This document shows positions 1-5,365 of a stretch of DNA of 9,643 nucleotides, one piece after another. The stretch lies in NCBI GenBank assembly GCA_009776695.1, contig WRNI01000050.1:1-9643 (forward strand), read 5' to 3'. This DNA comes from Methanomassiliicoccaceae archaeon (GTDB lineage: Archaea; Thermoplasmatota; Thermoplasmata; Methanomassiliicoccales; Methanomethylophilaceae). Made by a program: the position numbers and the translations under genes. Every line of letters starts with the position of its first letter. The stretch's first letter is position 1. A model generated the notes under the pieces. It was not told where the DNA came from and did not search any database. It saw only the letters and a program-made list of their open reading frames with translations.

Positions 1-221
1 TCTATTGGCACGGACCGTATGCCGTCATTGCATGCCGAGTTGTTGGGATTGCATACAACGTTCAGTAATTTGCACGGACACGGAGTCCGAACGTATGCGA
101 CACCTTTATTCGCGTGGATCGTCGTAAAAGGATAATTTGCGATCTCGGCGGGCGCCATGGTGGCCGCCGCGAAGAATGTTGATTTGCCGACGTTCGGCTT
201 GCCGACGATACCTATCTGCAT
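1..221 (-). CDS. ychF: YchF/OLA1-type translation-associated GTPase (N-terminal part, cut by window edge)
   Basis: Only the first 73 codons lie in the window. The reading frame is open to base 1, and an in-frame TAA 8 codons upstream (246-248) leaves the ATG at 219-221 as the only ATG start. Visible motifs are the G1 P-loop GKPNVGKS (residues 7-14) and a PFTTI switch-I segment (31-35). Four cysteines follow (48, 50, 57, 64), in the insert before the expected DVAGLVPGAH region, which lies outside the window. This cysteine-bearing insert is usual in archaeal members of the Obg/YchF branch of TRAFAC NTPases. The family binds ribosomes and hydrolyses ATP or GTP; its exact role is unsettled. It follows rsmA on the same strand after a 75-base gap containing a hairpin and a TATA box, so it probably has its own promoter and a leaderless mRNA. 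Family assignment is firm; the nucleotide preference cannot be judged from the part seen. Confidence 0.88.
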   Translation of the reverse strand, partial: MQIGIVGKPNVGKSTFFAAATMAPAEIANYPFTTIHANKGVAYVRTPCPCKLLNVVCNPNNSACNDGIRSVPI

Positions 222-245
222 ATTGTACGGATATGCATCATCAAG

Positions 246-253
246 TTATATCT
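246..253 (-). promoter_or_regulatory. TATA box of the YchF gene, predicting a leaderless transcript
   Basis: On the minus strand the sequence reads GGAAAGATATAACTT, that is a purine-rich BRE-like stretch followed by a TATA element centred near 249. In archaea transcription starts about 26-27 bases downstream, here about 222, right at the ATG (221). There is no Shine-Dalgarno sequence, which agrees with leaderless initiation. This is a prediction from spacing and composition. Confidence 0.5.
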
Positions 254-272
254 TTCCGCATCACGGACGTTG

Positions 273-296
273 CCGCACAGCGTCCGCAGACGGCGG
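273..296 (-). terminator. Hairpin just after the rsmA stop codon
   Basis: Adjacent to the rsmA stop (297-299), the minus strand can form a stem with arms CCGC/GCGG and CGTC/GACG, a TGCG loop and a 4-base bulge on one side. It sits between the end of the translation operon and the promoter of the YchF gene, which suggests an end-of-operon structure. No U-tract follows directly, so it is weak as an archaeal terminator and could instead be an mRNA 3' stabiliser. Confidence 0.3.
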
Positions 297-1088
297 TCAG
301 CGCGTCGCCTCATATACAGCATCGGAAAGTTTTCCGATGTCCTCCGGGGAGAGCGTCTCCATGCGGTCGTCGAGGAACGGTACGTCAGCGTTCTCAGGGA
401 TTGTGATGCCCTCCGTTCTCAGCGCGGACCTTATCTTCTTCCTTCTGTGAAGGAAACCTGCGTCAACAACTTTGAAGAACATCTCTTCGCTGACGACAGT
501 GAACGGCGGCGGTCTCGGAACTATCTCGACGATAGCGGAATCAACCTTCGGTCTGGGTTTGAAGCGCGACGCCGGTACGTTCTCCAAAATGCGGCAGTCG
601 GCGCGGTAATATATGTTTACCGTAAGTCTCGAATAATCGACGCTTCCGCGGCAGGCGGCCATGCGCTCCGCGAATTCCTTCTGCACCATCACCACGGCTT
701 TTTTAAAATCATGATCGAGCAGTCTGAAAATTATTGGCGTGGATATGCTGTACGGCAGGTTACTGACAAATCTGTCAAATTCCGGCCACGGGACGGCGAG
801 CGCGTCACCGCGTATAAGATGTACGCGGTCACCGAACGTCTCTTCGATATGGTCCGCGAGTGTATTCTCTATTTCTATCACCGTTAATCGCCTGCACGCA
901 TCGGCAAGCTTTTCGGTAAGTATCCCCAGCCCCGGACCGACCTCAAGAACATTGTCATCCGGTGAAACGGATGCGAATTCGATGTGACGCGACGCAACGC
1001 GTTCGTCTGTCAGAAAGTTCTGCCCTTTGCTCTTCTTCGGGCGTATGTTCCGCTCGCTCATGAGCCTTGACGTTTCATTGCGGTTCAT
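297..1088 (-). CDS. rsmA: 16S rRNA dimethyladenosine transferase RsmA/KsgA (Dim1)
   Basis: A 263-residue SAM-dependent methyltransferase that dimethylates the two adjacent adenines in the 3'-terminal hairpin of 16S rRNA (A1518/A1519 in E. coli numbering), a late step of small-subunit assembly. Motifs in order: QNFL near the N-terminus (23-26), SAM motif I EVGPGLG (49-55), acidic motif II IEIE (71-74), GDA (94-96), catalytic motif IV NLPY (110-113), the family signature RFKPRPKVDS (175-184), and a basic RRKKIRSAL helix (215-223) in the C-terminal domain. Length is normal for an archaeal member. The ATG at 1086-1088 overlaps the stop of the DUF655 gene by 4 bases (ATGA), indicating translational coupling. 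A second ATG at residue 10 is possible but would lose the overlap. No clear Shine-Dalgarno is present. Last gene of the operon. Confidence 0.95.
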   Translation of the reverse strand: MNRNETSRLMSERNIRPKKSKGQNFLTDERVASRHIEFASVSPDDNVLEVGPGLGILTEKLADACRRLTVIEIENTLADHIEETFGDRVHLIRGDALAVPWPEFDRFVSNLPYSISTPIIFRLLDHDFKKAVVMVQKEFAERMAACRGSVDYSRLTVNIYYRADCRILENVPASRFKPRPKVDSAIVEIVPRPPPFTVVSEEMFFKVVDAGFLHRRKKIRSALRTEGITIPENADVPFLDDRMETLSPEDIGKLSDAVYEATR

Positions 1089-1630
1089 CGAACGAATATG
1101 TAATGCTTCAGCGTCGTATCGGACAGTTCCTGAACTATGCGTTTGACTATCAGCTTCTCCGGCCCCTTAAGTAACGGAACTCTGGTCCCGAGGTCGGTGA
1201 ACTCCTTGAACTTTCCTTTCTTGCGTTCATCAAGTATCGCTATCAGCGTCTTCTTCCCGAGTCCGGGAAGTTCCTCCAGCATATGTTTTCGTAATGATAT
1301 CGCTTCAGCCTCATTGTAGAACCGTATGAATCTTTCCTGGGATTTCATTACGATGCCGAGTATCACGAATTCAAGTTCCGCTTTGGCGGCGTTCGTAAGC
1401 TCATCGAATCCCACGCGCCTTTTGATATGGTCGACCTGTGTCCGCAGCGTTGTCTCTTTGCCGATGTACACACGGTCCCCCGGGCTTACGGTGACGTTAG
1501 CTTTGGGGACTATCTCGAACAGCTTGAACTCTTCCTCTCCTATCGCATAGGATAACGGTTCTCTTTTCGCGAAACCGCCCGTGGGCAGACCCTGCGCTAA
1601 ATAATCTAAAATATGTGCGTACTCTTCCAT
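1085..1630 (-). CDS. DUF655 archaeal RNA-binding-like protein
   Basis: A 181-residue protein of the archaeal DUF655 family, recognised from its position between rpoF and rsmA and its sequence. The N-terminal half (about 1-70) is beta-rich and OB-like, with a conserved VSPGDRVYIGKE segment (48-60). A helix-hairpin-helix follows (LPGLGKK, 121-127), and the C-terminus is basic. The composition suggests nucleic-acid binding; the role is not established. Its fixed place in ribosome/RNAP operons suggests translation or rRNA/tRNA metabolism. Start: the ATG at 1628-1630 gives MEEYAHILDYL, which resembles the usual N-terminus. A TTG three codons upstream (1637-1639) has an AGGA about 10 bases before it and is a real alternative. 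The frame stays open upstream to the TAG of rpoF, so the two genes share a reading frame. Its TGA overlaps the rsmA ATG. Confidence 0.85.
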   Translation of the reverse strand: MEEYAHILDYLAQGLPTGGFAKREPLSYAIGEEEFKLFEIVPKANVTVSPGDRVYIGKETTLRTQVDHIKRRVGFDELTNAAKAELEFVILGIVMKSQERFIRFYNEAEAISLRKHMLEELPGLGKKTLIAILDERKKGKFKEFTDLGTRVPLLKGPEKLIVKRIVQELSDTTLKHYIFVR

Positions 1631-1651
1631 TCGAACCAACCCGAAGCAGTC

Positions 1652-1969
1652 CTAAAGGTACTTTCCAACTATTTCTATTATCTGTTTGATATCCTCGGCG
1701 GAAAGGTTCACCCTCTCTTTGGAGAATATCGCACGTACGTCCTCGGGATATCTCGGAAGTATGTCACCGATCTTGTACGCGGCGTAGTCTGTCATGAAGC
1801 TCAGCGAACGCACTTCCGCTATGAGCGCCCTGATGTCGTCGGCGGACAGCTGCGCCATTGCCTGAGAGTGCTCAAGCGCCGATCTCTGCGCCGCCACGAG
1901 CTCCTTCTTTTCGCTCTCGGCGGCAAGCATGTCCCTTACCTCTGCCAGGCCTACGTAATTATCGGTCAT
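1652..1969 (-). CDS. rpoF: RNA polymerase subunit RpoF/Rpb4
   Basis: A 105-residue archaeal homologue of eukaryotic Rpb4. With RpoE (Rpb7) it forms the stalk of RNA polymerase, which binds emerging RNA and helps initiation and termination. The N-terminal part (1-25) is the strand/tip region; the rest is helical and ends in the HRDC-like block KIGDILPRYPEDVRAIF (67-83) and LSAEDIKQIIEIVGKYL (89-105), typical of the family. Start: the ATG at 1967-1969 has AGGTG 9 bases upstream on the minus strand, which favours it over the GTG at 1979-1981 that would overlap L21e. It lies 5 bases after the L21e stop. Oddity: it is the only gene in the window ending in TAG, and the following DUF655 gene is in the same frame. 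Confidence 0.9.
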   Translation of the reverse strand: MTDNYVGLAEVRDMLAAESEKKELVAAQRSALEHSQAMAQLSADDIRALIAEVRSLSFMTDYAAYKIGDILPRYPEDVRAIFSKERVNLSAEDIKQIIEIVGKYL

Positions 1970-1974
1970 TCCGC

Positions 1975-2268
1975 TCAGCACCTGTTCTTTCTGAGGTGCT
2001 CCGGACGGGCCACCACAGTCTTCAGTTTATTGCCGTCATAGACGTCGACCTCGTACGCCGCTCCTCTCTGCCCGACAACAATGCCGGTGAGCCCGTGGAA
2101 CCTTGAGAACGGCATTCCGTTATGAACGCTCGGATCAATGACGATATTGACCTTCTCGCCCTCCTCAAACTTCTGGAACCCCCTTGTTATAGGCGAAAGT
2201 CCGCGCGCTCTCGGTCTCTTGCGCATGAGTGTGCGTGTCTTCGTTCTTGTTCCTTTCGATGCTTTCAT
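1975..2268 (-). CDS. rpl21e: Large-subunit ribosomal protein L21e
   Basis: A 97-residue basic protein of the 50S subunit, present in archaea and eukaryotes only. The N-terminus is rich in Lys/Arg and reads KGTRTKTR followed by KRPRARGLSPITRGFQKF, the family signature. Then comes an SH3-like beta barrel with the characteristic DPSVHNGMPFSRFHGLTG segment (45-62) and a C-terminal VVARPEHLR. Length matches the archaeal family. The ATG (2266-2268) overlaps the stop of the Pus10 gene by 4 bases (ATGA), with a GGGGT element about 7 bases upstream as a weak Shine-Dalgarno. Pus10-L21e-RpoF-DUF655-KsgA is a recurring archaeal gene order, which supports all five calls. Confidence 0.95.
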   Translation of the reverse strand: MKASKGTRTKTRTLMRKRPRARGLSPITRGFQKFEEGEKVNIVIDPSVHNGMPFSRFHGLTGIVVGQRGAAYEVDVYDGNKLKTVVARPEHLRKNRC

Positions 2269-3497
2269 CTGATTACCCCGTGATCGTTGATCGCCAATAC
2301 ATCAAGTTCCTCCACGCGGCATTGTATGCCGAGAGCTTCGGAGAAGCTCGGCCGGCTCCTGCCGCCGTCGCCGGATACGAACTCCTTCACATACGTTCCC
2401 GATTCAGTTTCCATCGTCAGGTCGAATGTGTCGTTGTTGATCCGGTCCGCCTTGACCCAAAGTATCTTCCTCCGCCTTACGAGGTCGGCGCGTCTGTGCT
2501 CCACCCTCGCGGGGGTCCTCTGGTCAATACAGAGATCCTTGAATGATCGGGCTACCTCATTTACTCTTTCTTTATTAATCTTATTGTCCGCCTTAACTCT
2601 TGCGAGGTACGTCTTAGTGGCTGCCGAATCCTTCATAGCGCGGACCGCATCCCTTGAAACGAACGCCAAAGAATTGAATTTTGCCAGTTCAGACATGTTC
2701 GCCCTTCTTTCCAGCTCGGCGAGATCGATCGTCCTTGTCACGGGATCGCTTATCTCAAGGACGAACGGTCTTCCGGTGCCGAGCATAAGCGCGTCTATGT
2801 CCTCGCGCCCCATGCCGTGGAATGAATGTTCCTTGGCGTTGCACATATCGGCGGCGATGTCGCCGATGATCTCCTGCACGGACGTTGCGTACATCTTGCC
2901 GATATTGTTGCAGCGTCTGCATCCTTTGCCTCTGCACACTCTGCACGGCCAGATCGTCTGCGGTATCTCTCTCGATAATTTGTTATAACGGCCGTATATG
3001 AAAACGGGTGCGACGTCAAGCGTCACGTCCGCGAATCTTGTGTCGACGCACGCGACGGCCTGCGGATTTTTGAATTCAACATCGCGCTGTATCTTTGAGA
3101 ACACAAGCTTTCCTATCTCACGGTTAAGTTCCGATCTGAGCGGTTCCGCGTTCTCTGCTCCGAGATCATTCCACAGCTTCGTCTCGTTCTTCTCTATCTC
3201 CGGGTCGACGCGCGAGCCTATGAGGAAATTCTCCGTCTCAACGGTCATCAACTTCTCCGAGGCGGCGTCCGCGAAACGGTCCAGGAGATCAAAGATGTTG
3301 CCGCAGAGCGAACATTCGTCCGGAACGTTCGCTGTTATATCTTTTTCGAGGAGCGCCTCCTTTATCATCGAGGCGCGCTGCAGATTTGTCATTCCCGTTC
3401 CGAGTTTGCCGAACATGCGGCCGAGGCAGTGGTCGCACAATCCTTTCTTTGACGCCGCCTCCGCGATATTCAGATTCTCGTATACCCAATCATCCAA
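2265..3497 (-). CDS. pus10: tRNA pseudouridine synthase Pus10 (U54/U55)
   Basis: A 410-residue enzyme that isomerises U54 and/or U55 in the T-loop of tRNA. The N-terminal THUMP-containing domain has paired cysteines C21/C24 and C62/C65, a zinc site. A second four-cysteine cluster, CxxCxxxxCxxC (185-196), follows. The catalytic segment is GREDIDALMLGTGRPF (230-245), with D233 of the RED triplet the likely nucleophile. Further family blocks are QRTPARVEHRRADLVRRR (326-343) and GTYVKEFVSGDGGRSRPS (367-384). Start: no in-frame ATG lies near the N-terminus, and a later Met would remove the first zinc pair. The TTG at 3495-3497 is preceded by GAGGTG at 3503-3508 with 5-base spacing, which settles it. 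An ATG 2 bases further on is out of frame. It lies 9 bases after the KH gene and overlaps L21e by 4 bases. Confidence 0.92.
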   Translation of the reverse strand: MDDWVYENLNIAEAASKKGLCDHCLGRMFGKLGTGMTNLQRASMIKEALLEKDITANVPDECSLCGNIFDLLDRFADAASEKLMTVETENFLIGSRVDPEIEKNETKLWNDLGAENAEPLRSELNREIGKLVFSKIQRDVEFKNPQAVACVDTRFADVTLDVAPVFIYGRYNKLSREIPQTIWPCRVCRGKGCRRCNNIGKMYATSVQEIIGDIAADMCNAKEHSFHGMGREDIDALMLGTGRPFVLEISDPVTRTIDLAELERRANMSELAKFNSLAFVSRDAVRAMKDSAATKTYLARVKADNKINKERVNEVARSFKDLCIDQRTPARVEHRRADLVRRRKILWVKADRINNDTFDLTMETESGTYVKEFVSGDGGRSRPSFSEALGIQCRVEELDVLAINDHGVIR

Positions 3498-3502
3498 GCG
3501 AT

Positions 3503-3508
3503 CACCTC
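3503..3508 (-). promoter_or_regulatory. Shine-Dalgarno site that selects the TTG start of pus10
   Basis: GAGGTG on the minus strand, overlapping the TGA stop of the upstream KH gene (3507-3509) and 5 bases from the TTG start codon. It is a strong match to the 3' end of 16S rRNA and is the main reason to accept a TTG start. Confidence 0.7.
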
Positions 3509-4046
3509 AGAGGTCGAAGCCCATCTCCGCTATCCTGAGCCTGGGGCGCTGGCCCTCAAGATATCTGTAAACGGTCGAATGCTCGCTTCCGTTCAGTAAC
3601 ATCTCAATTGCGTGCTTCGCAACCGGAAGCCCTACGGAACTGCCGATCATTGCCACCGTGTTGCCGTATATCGATACGCTGACGCCGGCGAGATCCTCTA
3701 TCAGTTCTCTTGTTTTACCGTCGTGGCCTATGATCCTTCCGCGTATCCTCGACAGCTGGTTCGGGCGTCCGCCCGCTTCCTTGAGATCTATGATCTCCAG
3801 ATATTCATCATCCTGGAACAGCCGCATCGCGCGCTCGGGCGAAAAGCCGCGGCCTATTGCTTTGATCACATCCATCAATTTCAGGGCGGCCAGCGGATCT
3901 TTCGCTTTATCGTCGTGAATTATCACTTCGCCTTCGGTGTCAACGTCAATTTTAACACCCGCTGTCCGGGAGAGCATCCTTTTTGTTTCTCCTTTATTTC
4001 CGATCACAATGCCGACGCGGTCGCCCGGAACTCTTACGCATCTCAT
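3507..4046 (-). CDS. Dim2/Pno1-type two-KH-domain ribosome assembly protein
   Basis: A 179-residue archaeal counterpart of eukaryotic Pno1/Dim2. It has two KH domains, each with the GxxG nucleic-acid loop: GNKG at 16-19 and GHDG at 107-110. The second is followed by the typical KTRELIEDLAGVSVSIYGN stretch. A linker with GRGFSPERAMRLFQDDEYLEI (65-85) is a family hallmark. In eukaryotes Pno1 binds near the 3' end of 18S rRNA and recruits Dim1; archaeal aDim2p is known to bind aIF2-alpha and rRNA. Its operon partners RIO1 and KsgA/Dim1 act on the same late pre-30S stage. The ATG overlaps the RIO1 stop by 4 bases, and a GAGGTG Shine-Dalgarno 8 bases upstream lies within the last RIO1 codons. Family assignment is secure; the function is transferred from homologues. 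Confidence 0.92.
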   Translation of the reverse strand: MRCVRVPGDRVGIVIGNKGETKRMLSRTAGVKIDVDTEGEVIIHDDKAKDPLAALKLMDVIKAIGRGFSPERAMRLFQDDEYLEIIDLKEAGGRPNQLSRIRGRIIGHDGKTRELIEDLAGVSVSIYGNTVAMIGSSVGLPVAKHAIEMLLNGSEHSTVYRYLEGQRPRLRIAEMGFDL

Positions 4047-4918
4047 ACGGTGTTCACCTCATCATCATCCGTAACGTCGTCCTCGCCATCGTATTCATCA
4101 TCGTCATCGTATTCGTCGTCCTCGTCATCATCGTCCTCGTCGTCGTCCTTCTTTCCTTCGAGGGCCTCTTTCATTATGATGTCCGCGTTTATAACATCGG
4201 CGCCGCGGTTCCTGAAGAACCTGTTCACGTTGTTTATGTCGCGTATCAGCAATTCTTTGGAATTGAAATGATCGGCGGTCATCGCCTGCCCGCAGTCGAT
4301 GAGTATCGGTTCGCCGTCCATCATCAAGATGTTGTATTCGCTCATGTCGCCGTGGACAAGGTGCGCATCCTGCCAGCCGTCTATTATGAACGATATCACT
4401 TCGTCGTACGTGTCCGTCGGATCGTCGAGTATCACATCCTTAAGCTGCGGCGCCGGTCCCGTCTCGTCGCCGATGAACTCCATCACCAGGCAGTTCTTTC
4501 CGTACGATACAGGTTCTGGAACAGGGATCCCGGCATCGTAATACCTCTGCAGGTTACGGAACTCCTTGTTGGTCCACGCGTATATCATCTTTCTCCGGTT
4601 GCCGGTGAGCCCTTTGAATCTCGGGTCTCCTTCGATATATTTTCCGATATGTTTGAACGTCGCCGTCGATGTTCTGAATATCTTCAGCGCAACGGGATCG
4701 CCGTCGCCGTCCGTCGCGTAGAACACGTTGCCTTCCTTGCCGGTGGATATCGGAAATCTTACGGAATCGATGACGCCGCCGACCATCATGTCGTATAACG
4801 TCATAAGCGTCTGTTTATCAAAAACTTCATCAACGGTCTGACGTTCGTCGCCCGTCCTGTTCGTTTTAAGCGCATCGACGCGCGCTTCCAGATAAGAGTA
4901 CATCTCGTCGTATGACAT
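4043..4918 (-). CDS. rio1: RIO1 family atypical protein kinase/ATPase with acidic tail
   Basis: A 291-residue RIO1 kinase. In eukaryotes and archaea RIO1 is an ATPase-like kinase needed for final maturation of the small subunit. Motifs: glycine-loop equivalent STGKEGNVF (58-66), catalytic lysine in VALKIFR (K79), hinge LVMEF (144-148), catalytic loop HGDMSEYN (189-196, D191 and N196), and metal-binding IDCGQA (207-212, D208). The RIO1-specific flexible-loop region (about 84-112) is present. After the kinase fold comes a run of about 30 residues (258-287), 25 of them Asp or Glu, before VNTV. Start: the ATG at 4916-4918 is preferred; a TTG two codons upstream (4922-4924) is possible, and neither has a strong Shine-Dalgarno. 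It lies about 13 bases after aIF1A and overlaps the KH gene by 4 bases. Confidence 0.94.
   Translation of the reverse strand: MSYDEMYSYLEARVDALKTNRTGDERQTVDEVFDKQTLMTLYDMMVGGVIDSVRFPISTGKEGNVFYATDGDGDPVALKIFRTSTATFKHIGKYIEGDPRFKGLTGNRRKMIYAWTNKEFRNLQRYYDAGIPVPEPVSYGKNCLVMEFIGDETGPAPQLKDVILDDPTDTYDEVISFIIDGWQDAHLVHGDMSEYNILMMDGEPILIDCGQAMTADHFNSKELLIRDINNVNRFFRNRGADVINADIIMKEALEGKKDDDEDDDDEDDEYDDDDEYDGEDDVTDDDEVNTV
4058..4147 (-). repeat. GAT/GAC/GAG triplet tract encoding the RIO1 acidic tail
   Basis: A low-complexity run of Asp and Glu codons, read on the minus strand as repeated GAT, GAC and GAG with two TAT/TAC tyrosine codons interspersed. It covers residues 258-287 of RIO1. The synonymous codons are mixed rather than one exact repeat, so it looks maintained as protein rather than as a young microsatellite. 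Confidence 0.8.
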
Positions 4919-4931
4919 CTTCAACTAACTC

Positions 4932-5279
4932 TCAGAACACATCGAGGTTCTTCGGTACCTTCCCTCTTTTGCTGAGGTTGACCGCCTGCGTCTTCGTGTA
5001 ACGGAACCTGACGTCACATTTGTCCGGCTGAAAGTCCCAGAGCGAGATTATAAGGAGATCGCCTTCGCGTATCCACATCCTTTTCTTGATCTTTCCGGGT
5101 ATACGGCCCATCCTGGAGACGCCGTCCTCGCACATAACTTTGATCTTCGACGCTCCGAGCAGCTGGTCCGCTATGCCGAACATCTCTCCTTCCTTTATGT
5201 TCGGAAGACGTACGCGCGACACATCCTCTTCCGTACTCTCAAGCGGTTCGTTCTCGCCCATGATATCATTCGCATCCAT
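4932..5279 (-). CDS. eif1A: Translation initiation factor aIF1A
   Basis: A 115-residue (or 109-residue) archaeal IF1A, homologous to bacterial IF1 and eukaryotic eIF1A. It binds the A-site of the small subunit, stimulates initiator tRNA and mRNA binding, and helps scanning/start selection. Most of the protein is an S1-like OB fold: LGASKIKVMCEDGVSRMGRIPG (41-62), KKRMWIREGDLLIISLW (65-81) and RYTKTQ (93-98) are family blocks. The N-terminal tail is short and acidic. The C-terminus ends in NLDVF without a long tail, as usual in archaea. The start is uncertain: the ATG at 5277-5279 is the longest ORF, but the best TATA box lies so close that transcription would begin after it, favouring the ATG at 5259-5261. 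First gene of the operon. Confidence 0.95.
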   Translation of the reverse strand: MDANDIMGENEPLESTEEDVSRVRLPNIKEGEMFGIADQLLGASKIKVMCEDGVSRMGRIPGKIKKRMWIREGDLLIISLWDFQPDKCDVRFRYTKTQAVNLSKRGKVPKNLDVF

Positions 5280-5289
5280 ATTATCGGCG

Positions 5290-5298
5290 TATATAAAA
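5290..5298 (-). promoter_or_regulatory. TATA box of the aIF1A-to-rsmA operon
   Basis: TTTTATATA on the minus strand, close to the archaeal box A consensus, preceded by purine-rich GAGAATG that may serve as BRE. Centre near 5294 predicts a transcription start near 5267, inside the longest aIF1A ORF. A weaker CTTAAATAG at 5338-5346 would start about 5315 and give a 36-base leader. Confidence 0.55.
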
Positions 5299-5337
5299 CA
5301 TTCTCACTTCGTAACTGTGTTCGGGAATAATGAAAAT

Positions 5338-5346
5338 CTATTTAAG
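5338..5346. promoter_or_regulatory. Second TATA-like element, usable in either direction
   Basis: CTATTTAAG on the plus strand, CTTAAATAG on the minus strand. Read leftward it could drive aIF1A with a 36-base leader. Read rightward it predicts a start near 5369, which coincides with the left arm of the long-range helix of the structured region. Composition and spacing are the only evidence. Confidence 0.3.
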
Positions 5347-5365
5347 CGACGGCCATAATCAATTC

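Noticed and set aside
137..887. Rightward ORFs of up to 205 codons opposite rsmA and the YchF gene
   Set aside because: They mirror the codon structure of well-identified leftward genes and have no recognisable family.
4058..4147. The triplet tract as a CRISPR or regulatory repeat
   Set aside because: It lies wholly inside the RIO1 reading frame, has no spacers and uses mixed synonymous codons.
3612..4798. Rightward ORFs of 219 and 271 codons with Ser-rich and Val/Ile-rich runs opposite RIO1 and the KH gene
   Set aside because: The runs are the antisense reading of the Asp/Glu triplet tract; both ORFs are shadows of strongly supported genes.
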